Shown: positions 1 to 16,500 of the stretch, piece by piece | Layout of the letters: every line of letters begins with the position of its first letter | How positions within the stretch are numbered: position 1 is the first letter of the stretch | NCBI GenBank assembly: GCA_009761415.1 | Contig: QUOL01000002.1 | Location: 1,426,001 to 1,490,000 of the forward strand | Direction: 5' to 3' | Origin: Sarcomyxa edulis | Taxonomy: Eukaryota > Basidiomycota > Agaricomycetes > Agaricales > Mycenaceae | Length of the DNA stretch: 64,000 bases | Translations under genes and position numbers: made by a program | The notes under the pieces: model-generated | What the model was told of the DNA's origin: nothing | Database searches by the model: none | Seen by the model: the letters and a program-made list of their open reading frames with translations, nothing else

Positions 1-3000
1 AGGAGGCGGCGGTGGAGGTGGGGGAGGCGGAGGCGGAGAAATGTCTGTCGAGGAGGGAGACATGGTAGAGTCAAGTACACTAGCTAGGGTTACTGTCGCC
101 ATTCGTTTAGGCTTTGTCGCAGGGGGAGGGGGAGGAGGAGATCTTGCTTTGAACTCTTTTTCTGTCTTCGGTTTAGCCTCCAGCTTCGCTCTGAGTTCAG
201 CTACCTCTGCACAGAGTGATACAATTTGCTCGTCCTTCTGTGTCAGACGTTCGATAGCTCGAGTTGCAATAATTTCAGCGTCCATTTCTGCTTCTCGATT
301 TTCTTCTCGAGCCTCTTCACGGGATAGGAAGCGCGTGTATACAGATTCAAGAGCGCGTTTGAGGTAAACAATCTCCTTGACTTTGATTCCTAAAGAACTT
401 TCGAGCTCGCCGTTCTGGAGAGTATAGCTCATGGTCAGCAGTGGTGCTTTTCGATTAGTCTTCACTGACCTTCATTTTCAACTTCGCAATCTCCTCCATG
501 AGACTGTTCCATTTGGCTCGGTCACGATCGCGCTTAGCGCGCTCATCCTGCATTTGTATTCAATTAGGGAGCTCATCGAAGGGTGGTACAAAATTCTCAC
601 AGCATCCCGCCCATCACTGGGATTTTGAGTCTTGAAGCGATCGAGTTCGGTTTGCAGTTGAAGAACTTGCTTCTCCTTCTGTACTAGACGTTGAACTAAC
701 CCGTGGAAATTCTGAAGAGCAAGGTACTGAGACTGAGACATGAGATATTCAACCCATATACATACCTCGGATCCTCCTTTTCCAGAAGCTTTAGAATAAG
801 AGCCGGGAACGCTGAGTGGTAAAGACTTCAGAGTGTTCAACTCAGCGATCTGTTGATTGAGCTCATTACGCAACTTGGTCCGCTGAAACAGAGATAGCAT
901 CAGTAAATGTTACATGTATCTCTGTCGGGTCAAGTGTACCTCATCACTGAGATCCTCTACTTGAATTCGGAGTGCTTCTAGTTCCTGGACAATGACGTTC
1001 GTCGAGTCATTGTCGGATACACTCCTGACCTCCAACTCTTGACCAGTGATATGTTGAACGGAAGTAGCAAAGCGTTTCATGAACATGTACCAGCTATCGT
1101 CGCTAGAACAGCACGTCAGTAGGTCAAGTGTAACTAACCAGAAACAACAATGCTTTACAAGTCATCAACGAGAGTGGCTTGTTCCACAAATTTATCTAGA
1201 ATCGTCAATAAATCTGCTTTCAATTGCCTGATTTGGTGTGTGAGCATAGAACAGGATTCCCAGTGTATTAGAAACTCACAATCCAACGTCTCTCTGAAGG
1301 ATTTGGGAATAATGATTCAAGATCTCGACCATCACCGGATATAGTTCTCCGTGTTGTTTAGCGAGCCTCACAAGGTCTTCAAATGCTACTTCTGAGTCTG
1401 ACCTTGGCCGTGTTTGCTCTTTAGAACCTTGGGACATGAGATGGTGAGCGCGTTCTCTCATATCTTCCTCATCTTCGAACTTTTCCTCGGTGTACACGTC
1501 CAGCTGGGTCAACAAGGAATCCGGAGGTTTGATGTAGCGCAGAGCCTAAATCATAACGATGAGTACCCACGACGAAATCGACCATGAAATAAAACACACG
1601 ACTATGACTTCGTTCAACCCCCGTCGACCAAATTCCTCTCGAAGCAGAATCCGATCCTCCAAGGACTCTGGGCAGTTCGTAAGGGCATTCACAAGAGCCA
1701 TAGATGCCGTGCGCGCCTCCCAGACATGCTCTTCTTCATTTCCGAACATCATCCCGTCTTCTCCCTCGTCATCGTCTCTCAAGGCCGGTAGACGCAGAGA
1801 TGCAATCAATGATTCAAAACGAAACTGCTCATCATATTCGACCCTATAATCTGACATGGCCGCGAGAACTGCCTTATGACCCTCAGTCAAAGACAGGACG
1901 CATATAGCCGCAAGTAATTCTGACGCCAGCGTTCGCAGCCTGGCCGAGGATGCATGGAGCGAGTAAGCGATATGAGTTATCATGGTGGAGGACGACAAGA
2001 CTTCGTTGAAGCCAGGCTATAGTGAATAGACCTCAGCGGCGGTGACAGATATGTCTACTAGAAAGCTCACCTCAGTATTGAGAAGAACTCGTAGACATTT
2101 AATGACTTCCAAAAGAATAGTAGTCTCAACCTCCGTAAGACTTCGCCGTTTTCCACCCTTCCCTACCAAGTTTGCAAGCAATGTACCCAATGCATCCAAA
2201 CCTTTCTCGTCTCCAACGAATTCTTCAATCCAGAGCAGCTTTGCGGTCGATAGATGAACGCGTAACGAAATCAGATGTTTTACAAGCTTCATGTCTGTCG
2301 TTTTGCCGGTACGAATCCCATCGACATACCAACTGGCTGACTTGATCGTGTCCTTGCTGCCCTTCTCCGTTGTACCTGTTTTCTCTCCTCCCGAGGACGC
2401 CCACCAGCTACTCCAAAGTCCCCCCGTACTTTGAGGCTGTATTGGTTGTATCGGCTGCATATCTTCGACCAATTTCTCCACTTGAGCTTTGCCCTGCCCC
2501 TTTGCGCCCCCATTATCAAATTCACCACTGGATCGACTAGACTCTGCAGATACTACGGGCGGAGCCGTACTCCCCGCACCCCATCCGGCGATAGAGAACC
2601 GTCGCATAAGACCTGAATCTCCAGTCAATTGTGGGACCAATCTGGGCAACAGTGCTGCAGCGCTAGCAGGACTATAGGAAGCAGCATACGACGGTTGACT
2701 ATTGTGATGGCCGCCGACCCTTGTAGATGGAGTCTTAGAGCTGGACGCAGATCGGAATTCACGGTTCTGTCGTAGGAGGTACTTCTTTCGTTCCTTCGAG
2801 AGCTCGTACATTGCAGTTCGTTTATCACCCTTCAGACCCAGTTCGTCCTATGAAATAAAACGTAAGTAATCGTATAAGTCTGCGTGGACGAGATATCACA
2901 TACGAGCATTTGCTTGAAGTCGTTCTCATCAACATCACTTGACTCGCTATCTTCGTTGGCCTCTGGTATACGGTCTGTGGCAAGACTGGTCCCAGTGTGG

Positions 3001-4146
3001 TGCTCGACAAGGCGTGGTTCACTTACACTCTTCCTGTTCTCATGAATGAGAACGGCGCTGGAACGATTGGACGAAGCAGGCGAGCTAGTCCCCATCCAGC
3101 CCTCAAATAGACTTGACAGACGGTTCTGAGAAACGGTGCCTCGCATATCTGTAGTCGACGTCTCGGGAAGTCCTCGTGAATTCGGTTTGTCGTGCACTTT
3201 CGCAGTGCCTTCATCTTCGTCCTCTTCTTCTGATTCCTGCAACGACGCGAGGCGTCTGATTGTCGACTCTGAAGGCTCGAGAGATGAAGAGGACACGTTA
3301 CGAGACTTGGACCGACGATACCATTCGTCTGGCACGCAGATACGGAAGTTCCGCTTCGCTGACGAAGAGAATGGGTTTGCAGAGAATGGGAATGTGACGA
3401 TATTGAAGATAAGCGAAGACGCAGGGAGTCTGGAGGATTCTAATGATCAGCGATTTAGCATATGCAACAAACAAACTACGTGGTCAAAATCTAGCTTACT
3501 TTCGGAATTCGAGTCCAATATCCAAACCTCCTCTAAGACATATTCCAAATTACCGCCTCCAGGGATGGGCAAGGCTTTCGTTAACCCTAGCTCCTCAATG
3601 ACATGATCAATCAAGTCGTGGACGGTCATTGTTCGTGAGATAAACATCTTGTATTCAAATGTATCGTGGATTTCCGGCACGCGGAGGAAGTCAAGGGTGA
3701 GGGAAAGCGAGGGGTGAAGAGAGATCAGGCGTATAACAGGACTATGTAAATGGGACGTCAACGGGAATGAGGAGAAATGTCGCTGGATGGAGGGCCGAGA
3801 TGGGGATACGTTGACCAGAGGTGCAACGAGAGTATTCGGGTCAAGAATTCCTGCGAATATCAGTGAGACACCGAGAAATGGCCATTTGAATCGTCATATT
3901 GCAAACTCACCATCTCCAAGCCCTTCAAGTTCATCCTCTTCCCATTGTCGACCACTTTGTTCCACCCGAATCTGTTGTAGTGCCCATCCGAAGTCCTCTA
4001 GATCACCAAGTACTTCCGAGCGAACCTCGGCAAGATTGATCAGAGCATCAATAACGTCCTGAGCCGTGCCTTCGGGGCCAACTGAGGCAAAGTGAAGGGC
4101 ACCAGTTGTGAGGATCGTTGGTACTATTATAGACGTGCTTGGCATC
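1..4146 (-). CDS. Diaphanous-related formin, N-terminal part (cut by left edge)
   Basis: Actin-nucleating formin of the Bni1/SepA type, acting in polarised growth and cytokinesis downstream of Rho GTPases. Seen on the minus strand in order: an N-terminal region beginning near 4146 and continuing to about 3450 that looks like two ubiquitin-like folds; a Ser-rich acidic linker (2830-3340); a GTPase-binding segment around 2020-2310 containing LLWIEEFVGDEKGLDALGTL; an FH3/armadillo segment at 1550-1960 (GHKAVLAAMSDYR, then MALVNALTNCPESLEDR); coiled coils at 150-1080; and a pure proline run at 1-40 that is the start of FH1. The FH2 actin-binding domain lies beyond the left edge. The start is uncertain. 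ATG at 4146 is the first clear one, but an in-frame stretch preceded by a good acceptor near 4220 suggests another upstream exon. The formin call is firm; exact exon ends are not. Confidence 0.88.
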
Positions 4147-4647
4147 TTAATAAATGTTGGATGGGTCGTTATAAATGTCAGAGAGCTAGTGTCGTCGTGG
4201 ATTAGTTCCAAGCAGTCCTGAACAGAGTAAGTACTCCGAGTCACTCAAGTTGCACCCAAGATGAGTTTCTTAGACCACCATCGATACTTCCCCAGCTAGC
4301 TCGACTTTTGAGGCCGTGAGTGATAACAATGGTGTGAGCAGGGTTTTAGGAGTCGTCTAGATAGGATGAGAAGCTAAGAATCAGGAAGATCCAAGAAGAC
4401 ACCGTTGCTCAGAGCCTGAGGCAGCCAAGACGCGTACCGCACGTGGAGGAGACACGGAAGCTAATGGCAAACACGTACAACAGAGCTTCCCAGTGGCTTT
4501 GCAGTGGCTGATGCAATGCAGCGGAGAGACGTTGATATCTTACAGTGTTGAATCACTCAGAATCATCTAGCTTGATATACAATAGAATACGGTACACACG
4601 GAGAAATACAAAAAAAATATTGAAGGAGAAAAATCGCGTAGCCAGAC
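4147..4647. other. Region between formin 5' end and MCM6 3' end
   Basis: This stretch lies upstream of the formin start and downstream of the MCM6 stop. Its left part may hold a further 5' exon and intron of the formin (possible acceptor near 4220 on the minus strand). The rest shows no convincing coding and probably holds the formin promoter and the MCM6 3' UTR. Confidence 0.5.
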
Positions 4648-7972
<3,325 letters not shown>

Positions 7973-8159
7973 GGCGAGGAGGAGGTGCTCGAGAGTGAAA
8001 GATAGAAACCTTAATGAGAGGAAAGAAGATGAGACTCGAAGACGCGACTCGGAATTTCACGACAATGCCTACCCTAAACCTCGGAGGACGGTTGGCCGAT
8101 GGCCGCAGTGGTCACTCAGAGGCTATCTACGCAGAACTTGTAACCACCGTATAGCCAGC
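7973..8159. promoter_or_regulatory. Shared divergent promoter, MCM6 / phosphatase
   Basis: 187 bp separate the MCM6 ATG (minus strand) from the phosphatase ATG (plus strand), so both promoters and 5' UTRs must fit here. No known binding site was recognised with confidence; the segment is inferred to be regulatory from position only. Confidence 0.5.
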
Positions 8160-9326
8160 ATGAATGATTTAGATCCCCTCGATCCTGCCTATGTTGCAGA
8201 TGTTTTATCAAGACCTCCATTCGTCGTAATTCCTGGTGTAATCAACGTTCGCGACTTAGGTTCATATCCGTCCGCCGCCTATCCAGGAAAAGTAACAAAA
8301 TCTGGCTTGGTCTTTCGCTCTGCAGAGGTATCTAGTATCACAGATGAAGGTCGGTTCATCTTCTCAATAGTGCCACAAATATACCTAAACGATTCCTACC
8401 AGGCAAGGCCAAGGTCCAGGAACTGGGCATCACAGAAATCTTTGACTTGCGATCAGACACCGAAATCGAAAAATATAACGCTCCTCTACCCAACATCTCT
8501 GGAGTACAAGTAGTCAGGACACCTGTCTTCCAAAGGGTGGACTATAGCCCGGAGATGATGGCCAAGTGAGTACGTGTCACATCGATTCCGTCGAAACCAT
8601 AATCGTTTGCTCATCAGTCCTTACAAGACGGTATCAGCTTTATGCTAGTGGAAAAACTGAAGTATGCTTTCTATTCTTTTTGCTTATATCGACGTACTGA
8701 GTCTGTCTAGGCTTTCATGGAACTATACTCACAGATACTCGAGCATGGTGGCCCTTCGTTCGGCACCATTTTGAGACATATTCGAGACCGACCTACGGAA
8801 GGTTGCGTGTTTCATTGCACAGGTGATACACCATAACAGTCAAGACTACGCAACCAATCTCATTATTTTTCAGCGGGGAAAGACCGAACAGGAATAATAG
8901 CAGCAATCATATTGAAGGTAAGTAGCAATCTTGTAGCACGTTCTGCAACTTTCATCAACTGCAAATCAGTTGGCTGGTGTAGATGACCAAAGAATCGCAG
9001 TCGACTACGCATTGACGCGAGTTGGCCGAGAGCCCGCTCGTGAGATGATAATGGCTCGTCTGTCCAAAGAGGCTTTGTTTGCGTCAAACAACGAGGCTGC
9101 ATTGAACATGTTTACCTGTCGGTACGTTGTTGCGTTCTCCTACATCTTATTTGGTCCTTTGATTGTATCTTGTTACAGTCACGAAACGATGATTGCATTC
9201 CTGTCGCTGTTGCAAGATAAATATGGTGGTGCAGAAGGGTATGTAAAGCGCTATGCAGGACTCTCGGATGACGATATCACTACTATCCGGAATAATCTAC
9301 TTATACCTGCCACCACACGGCTTTAG
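8160..9326 (+). CDS. Tyrosine/serine phosphatase family protein (Y_phosphatase3 type)
   Basis: A small single-domain phosphatase of the family that includes many fungal and bacterial protein-tyrosine/serine phosphatases. The N-terminus contains the family hallmark IPGVINVRDLGSYPS (8227-8275), then FRSAEVS and, after an intron, EIFDLRSDTEIEKY (8430-8475). The catalytic P-loop HCTAGKDRTG is assembled across an intron (about 8820-8872), with Cys as nucleophile and Arg as phosphate binder. The C-terminal exons carry VDYALTRVG and end in LLIPATTRL with the stop at 9324-9326. I estimate about 270 residues in six or so exons. There is no signal peptide or membrane segment, so it is probably cytosolic. 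The physiological substrate (protein or phosphoinositide) cannot be told from sequence. The ATG at 8160 opens the first exon in frame with the conserved domain. Confidence 0.87.
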
Positions 9327-9454
9327 ACCACGTCTGTTACCACTCTACATATGTACAGTCGATGTCCGAGCAATAGAAACGTACCCTGTCGATTATCAAG
9401 TATGTATATGGTATATCCACCCCAAGCAAGGTAATAAGTATAGAGGAATCCGGT

Positions 9455-12400
9455 TCAGGTCTTCGTTCTGCCCAAACTAATCGTCCGTTTCTGTTTCTGA
9501 GTCTGCGATGTCGGCGTCGTCGGACTGAGCGGTAACGGGGGGCTAGATATCTGATTGCTCAATGCGCTGGCAGCTAGACCACTCTGCCCCCGCGACCTCG
9601 GATTCAAGGGAGACAGTGCTCCACTCCTCATAGGCAACATCGTTGTGTTGACTGCTGAATCACTCCCTGCGCCTGTGGCTCTCCGACGTATTGGAGGCCG
9701 ACCGCCACGACTCGTCCCTGATCCTGATGTCGAGGTGTCGTTCGGTAATTCAGCAAACACGGGTACTGGGCTGGTCTCAGCACCCATTGCTTGTCTCCTC
9801 GATTTCTCATGCCGGTTCTGGACTGAACGGAAATGTGTAAGAAGTTCTTGCCACTTGATCTCGTCTCGGCCTAATTTCGAACGAGTGGATAGCGGCCCCA
9901 TCGATCTAAAAGCAGGTGTCAGGATTTCTTAGCTCAAACGACTATAAAGAGAGTACTCACGACTTCGGTGCTATATGTAAGAAACCAGCAGAGTTTACAG
10001 CATTTAAGCGATTCCGAAGCGACACAAATGCTGAGCTTTGAGGTAGCAACATCAACAATCCATAAAGGCATTTGAAGAGATGCGGATATCTCTCAGGTTC
10101 CAACAGTTGTAGGCGGAGATCTAGAGAGAAGTCAGTACTCCGAGAGGATAATGAGAGTAGACCCAATGACTCACATGTGAAGACCGGGGATTCGATCAGT
10201 TGAACTAGTTTGTCGACTTGAACAAGCATCTGCACCGTTATTTCCAGATCGGCACTGATCCCACCGTAAGCACTGTACGCGGGAGATACAGACACACGTG
10301 AACGTACAAGATATACAGAAGGTTTGAAGCGTGTTCATATGCTTGCGCAAGCAGGCATAGCGAGAAAACAGCGACCGCATTATGACACCAGGATCGATAT
10401 AGTGTAGTGAAGAGAGCCTGGCCATCTTGCTGTTGAGAAGTTAAATTTCGGTGTGCATAGCTCGTTAAACCAGCCTGACGCACCCGAGTTTCGAGGCTCT
10501 TCAGGCGTTTACGGAAATCTGCCAGTTCTGGAGATGTTATCAATATGATGTTCAACTTCTGAACAATGACGCCAGCAAATTCCAAATCCTGCAGATCTTG
10601 GTCAACACCAAGATGCGATAAGAAAGGTATGAGCCTACCTCTTCCTTTTCCAAGATCTCCGCAAAAGTGCGATATATTCGCTCGGTGTTCAGATTTAGAC
10701 AAAGTTGACGGATGATAAGACTTCCTCTTGTCTCAAGCAACCGTCTGTCAGTGCTGAACAACTCCAGCAGATTAATCATGAAAGCTTTGAAGTAGTTTTC
10801 TTCTGAACTCGAAGATATCTGTGCAAGAAGTTGGAGATCGTGCTTGATCACCTGGATAACAACGTCTCAAACAATGGAAAGCTGGTCGATATGGATCCTC
10901 GTACCTCTTCAGAGCTATCTGATAGAGTCTTGAGCAGAGCAGGGAAAGTGCCATCGTCCATCGCAAGGATCTAAGCCAGGGTGTGAGCCATGTAACCCTT
11001 ACCCTCGTCATAAACATACCTTCTTCGGAGCTTTTTGATGCAACATAATCAGCCATTTCAGCGCAGCTACTCGAGTTTCCTCGAATTCGCTCAAAAATTG
11101 GATCGTGAGTTCATTCACCGTTGCTTGGTAGTCGAAAAAATCAATCTCCTCAGGGGTCTGACTTTGAGGGATAATGATGCTTTGTCCAGTTTGGCTGTTG
11201 AAGGACATCGGGGAGTGAGAGCGGCTGGGTTCAGAATTCGAGATTGTGGAGGGCGGGGCCATTTCTTGCGATGATACAGCTCTGGGCGTCGTCTCCATTG
11301 TACTACTCCCGCGCGATCTCTTCGAAGGTCCTGTAGACGGCGTATTATCCGCCATAGATTCTGGGGATGAAACTTCCCCTCTGCTACTGTTTCCGACAGT
11401 AGATGGGCGAGATGTAGTCGCGGATGATGTTGGGGTAGGAGAGCCTGGAACTCTGGAGGAAGTTTGTCTCTCAGTTGGAGGTCGTGTGGACTCGACGGGA
11501 GAGGGAAGTGCTTGTATGACGCCCAAAAGGAGTTTATTGGTTCGGATTGCAGCAGCCTGAATCATGGCAACGTGGTGCGCAAGATTGGGTAGAATTGCAG
11601 GGATAAGCCGTGGCGTGAAGGGAACCATGACCTCGTGTGCGAAGCTTAAGAATTCGGCTAGCCATCTCAAAGCAGTGGATTGTTGCACTTCGTCGTCTAT
11701 AGACTGCAAATTAGATGACTGAAGCGAATAAGATGAAGATAATACGAACGCTCGTTATCAAGTTGTTGGAGAAGAATCTCGATGACAGCGGCGTAATCGA
11801 TTTTGACACCTTGACCGGGGACCCATGCTATTGCTGCCGTTAGTCCGGATCTATACTCGTGATTCTAACAAAACTTGCCTCCAGTATCCCGGTAATCAAT
11901 TTCAGATGCATGCTCGTCTTTGGGTACCTCCTTTTCGTGATCCGAACTACCATCATTTTCCGCTATGAAGATTGCTCGTTCCGAGTTCTCGAGGGTTAAC
12001 TCTGGTAACTTTTCTTTCATAGTATCGCCCCGACGAATGGATTCTGCTGGTTCACTGTCCCGCCTCGACTTGTCCTTCTCTTCGCATCGTTTACGGACAA
12101 TGCTGACGTCACGAATTTCACGCAGAAAATCAGCAAGGAGGGTTTCGGTAGCGATTCGAACATCTTCTGTTGGATCAGACAAGTACTTCCTAGAGATATA
12201 TGTTCAGGACGAATGAGAGAGTAATTCAGGTAGGGAACTCACAAAAGACCATCCAAGAAATCCGGAAGATAGGAAATCAACTCTAGTTCCGGAACGGAGT
12301 CGAGAACGTTGATCCATGAAACTAGATAGCTTCGCGTGAATGGGCTGACGACGTATATTCGTTCACTGAGAAGAGGAATGAAATGTGCCAACGAGAAAGC

Positions 12401-13225
12401 CTTCCGAGCACCGGCGTAATTTTCGCCTCCAGGGATGCCGTCAGGCCAAGTCACTAGGACACCGTTAGGATGATCAAGCAGTGCGCGAACCTTCTCGGTT
12501 TCTGGGTACTGCGGGATATAGACGGAAGCAGATTCGGCAACGATGTCCTTGAGAAGACGATCGAGCAGCTCTGCGCCATTCTTGACAGACAATTCAGAAT
12601 CAGCAGCAAGCTAAGAGTTATGATCAGTGAGTGGTGAGTCCATAGGGTATGACTTGAGGGGTCATATACCTTGCTGAGGGCATCGAATATGTCATTGAAA
12701 TAGACGAGAACCTCTCCCTTGGAAACTTTGGCGATATTGTACAAACACTCGGCGGAGAAATAGCGGATCCTATTCTCGTTGTCGACAAAACAGTCCAATA
12801 GAGGATGCACGAATTTTTCCATGAAGGGGGCAATATCTACACCGAGAGCTATGGCGGTTCCTGCGAGACCGATGAGCCCTCCGTTTCGAATGTGTAATGG
12901 GTTGGAGGTGTTGCTGAACATGTCAACGAGTTGGTCAATGATCTGGCTGATGCGACGCTGGTCGCCCTGCAGGTGACATTCTCGAATCTGTCTGCATAGA
13001 CGCGTTGTTAGTCCTTTGTCTTCATGCAGAGCATTGACATGTAGTCACTTTTCGAGATCCAAGGCAGCCGCTTTCCGTTTCTCGTAGATCTTGTCTATCA
13101 ACTGTTTCGCAATAGCAGAGTCTGTCGACTCAAAGTCATGACAAAGTCCTATACAAGATAGACTGAAACGCACCCATCTCGATAACGTATGTATCAGTCT
13201 ATATCACTGAACCGGAGCCGACCAT
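9455..13225 (-). CDS. VAC14: VAC14, scaffold of the PI(3,5)P2 kinase complex
   Basis: HEAT-repeat scaffold that holds the Fab1/PIKfyve lipid kinase and the Fig4 phosphatase on vacuole or endosome membranes. Identifying segments are [17 protein letters not shown] (about 13060-13110), [18 protein letters not shown] (12840-12890), [20 protein letters not shown] and [17 protein letters not shown] (12530-12590), all matching the VAC14 N-terminal Fab1-binding region in order. The C-terminal Fig4-binding region ends with [15 protein letters not shown] at about 9800, followed by a Ser/Thr/Pro-rich tail. A long disordered insertion sits at 11100-11560. I estimate about 1000 residues and over ten introns. 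The first exon is uncertain. ATG at 13225 with an intron to about 13160 puts MVGSG in frame with the conserved domain, but its donor (GTTCAG) is weak. Confidence 0.92.
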
Positions 13226-13549
13226 GAGCATAGACGCCTGAGTCGTCAAGCAAGACCCGGAGTAAGTAGGCAGCAGACCAAAAGCACTTGCCAAATTGAA
13301 GTCGAACGCGTTGCAGCTCAGCGCGTGCCTCTGTTCGGCGACGACTAGCCGACTCCGACGGTACCAACGACGTCGACAACACGTCGATGCAAAAAAACAA
13401 AAATAGATCAACGCTGCTCCAAGGTTCATCGCGATCGGTATATTACAGTTGATCCATTTTACTACCTCGTAGTCAAATATCGGGTAGCATGTCAAGACAT
13501 CGCAGTCATTTGAGTGATACAAGTACAGCTGTTGGCTCTTACATCAAAC
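13226..13549. other. Spacer between VAC14 5' end and GH3 3' end
   Basis: About 320 bp between two genes that both run on the minus strand. It must hold the VAC14 promoter and the 3' UTR of the beta-glucosidase gene. I see no coding sequence, repeat or RNA gene in it. Confidence 0.5.
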
Positions 13550-16500
13550 CTACAATCCAATCCACGAGAAAGACTGCTTCAACTCAACCTCGCCCTTCAG
13601 CCTGATATCAGCCGAAGACGCGCCAACCAGCACTCCAAAGGTTCCCGATTCTGCAACCCACTCCTTCCTCCGATCTTCATAGAACCCAAGAGCCTCTCTG
13701 TACAAGTCAATCTTGTACTCGCCAGTCTCACCAGCCTTCAAGTTCGCTTTCACGAATCCTTTGAGTTCCTTGATAGGCCTAGGAAGGCTCGCCTCAGGAT
13801 CAGAAATGTATATCTGAGCGATCTCCCGTCCATCAACTTTGCCTGTGTTTTTTATTTGGAATTCGATGCTGAAATGGCCAGGTGCGGATATGGGATGGAT
13901 GGAGAGGTTGGAGTATTCAAAGGAAGTGTAGGATAGACCGTATCCGAAGGGGAATAGTGGCGCAAGATTTTTGATTTCGAATCCGCGATAACCGACGAAT
14001 ATTCCCTGAGAAATATCATTCTCGTTATTCATTGTCGTCGAATCAGTGCCACTCAAAAAACATACCTCATTGTACAATATCTTACCGTGTTCTTGACCTT
14101 TCTTACCAAACGATGGATACGACGGGGAGTCCTCCAGCCGTTCTCTTTATCACGTTGAAGCTTGATTATTTTGCAGATGAGAGATGAACCAGTAAACACT
14201 CACGGGAACGTCAGAGGAAGTTTGCCAGACGGATTCACCTTTCCGAACAAAACATCCGCTAGACCGTTTCCAAGCTCGTTTCCTCCATAAAAGGCCTATA
14301 ATTCAGCACTGTTAGAACAAAACAAAGGTGGAGGGTTACATATCTTACTTGAACCACGGTGGGCGCGTTGGCAATCCAGGGCATGGCAACAGGAGTGCCA
14401 GATTGGTTAACGACGACGATATTCGGATTGGCAAGCAGAAGCTCAGTCACAAGTTTATTGGTCAGGCCGGGAAGCCTGTGGCATGGTTCCTTAGCATATG
14501 TCTCTTAGAACGTGCAGGCGAGACCGTACGTACTCCATGTCCTCTCGATCAAAGCCTTCACTTTCCCATCTATGAAGCCAACAAGGTTCAGTACGTGAGA
14601 AGTGAGAAACGGAAGCCGCACTCACTCGTGGTTCAGGCCAATGACTAAGATAGCAGCTGCATTGAGAACAGACAGAAATCCAGTCAGTAGGCGATACATG
14701 ACAGACATAATAGTCTCCACCGTCCGATGTCTTGACCAGCTTGACAGCTTGTTGGATGGCCACCGCCGCGTCGATCTTCCGTACTCCACCCAGTCTGATA
14801 CCACCCCGGCAAGTGAACGGTGCTCCCTTCGCAATAAAATCCGCGTTACTCATTCTCAAATCAATTGCATACTCCTGACCCGCCTTCAACCCGGGCAGTA
14901 CTGTGCGTAAATCGGCTGTGCTCATTCCAAAGAAGGCTTCACCCTGGGTGACCGTGGTACTGAGGTCAACGACGAGTCGATTGTCGACAAAGAGGTTTCC
15001 GCGGCCAGTGATGGTTATCCCAATCTCCCAATCTCCAGATTCGTCTGGAATGAATTTTGTGGAATACTACATCCATCCTCAGAGTCAGATGTGATCGGCT
15101 AGCTCGAGGACGTGCTTACTTGGAGCCAACATAATTCATTGACTTTTGTATCGTCCTGCAGGGCGTGAGCTCTGAGTACTGATATCTAATATATCAGAAC
15201 ATAAGTAACGCACCACTCCATCTGCTAAGAAGCAATACGTCCCCTTTGTGGGTGTGCTCCACGCACAGCCCTTCAAGCCCCGATTGAAGTTCGGATTGGG
15301 GGACAAAAAGTCTTCGGACGGTGCCTCATTCCAGAATTCCACCAAAGCTCCAGGCCCAGTCTGTTGTCGGATATAAGAGTCGAGAAGTGGAAGGTATTTA
15401 TGGGAGAATGCTCCGACTGAATACTCGACATCGGCTCCGATAGCCTCTGCTGCCTTTTTGATGCCCTCTAGAGGTGAAACGGCATAGGTCTCCAGGAGCT
15501 GAGCGGACCCTCCACCGGAGGTCATTGCTTGCTTAGCATTGGGCCCAATCACCGCTATCTTCGGCCGCGTTGATCCAGCATTGAGCTTCAGGGGTAAAAC
15601 GCCAACGTCATTTTTTAAAAGGACGACTGCGTCAGCTGCTGCGGTGCGGAGAAGTTGGCGAAGCTCAGGCGTGTCGACACCTTCTTCTGGACCATCGAAC
15701 GGTATTCCTGACGCTTTTGCGCGTTCAACGAGTTCGAGGATCTGTATATGTGTGCGTAACAGGTATAGATGTGCTTATAGACACATATAGATGTCAACGG
15801 ACCTTTCGAACGCGGTTGTCAATGTCGCTAATAAATAGCTTTTCTGCCTGGAGAGCACGTTCGACCGCTTTGCCTCGCATAACTGTAGGACCTCTGTATT
15901 CGATTGAGAATTAGGTGTCAATCACAGCGAGTTTGAATCATGGCGTACGGCATTTCCAAGTCTACGCCAGCTTTGATACTTTCTGACGTGGTGTATACAC
16001 CCGTCCAATCACTCATGATCATACCTACACAACAAACAAAAAAAAAAGGTAAATGAGAAAATTTTCATAGGTCCTCAAAAAAGCTAGCCTTTGTAGCCCC
16101 ATTCCTACAATTCGAACTCAGTCATCAACCGCCGAGGACAAGATGTGAGAGGAATTTCAGACCTTTCTCAAGAGGTCATCCAGGAGCCTTTTGTTGTCGG
16201 AAACATGAAGTCCGTTGACCCGATTGTAACTGACGACAAATCATCAGAAATTGTGACTGATATGGAAATGGCAGGTATCCTACCTAGACATCAAAGCCCA
16301 AGGATTGGAGTGCTTGATAGCAATTTGAAAGGGCTTGAGGTATATTTCGCGCAAAGCGCGTTCGCTAACTTCACCTGGACAGAAAGGTCATTGCTATCAA
16401 TCCAATAAGATACATGCTTGCAGGTACATACTGCTGATTGAGAACCTACGAGGCTTATCTTTCAGAACAGTGCACCATCGAGAGAGTGGTAGTGGCGACT

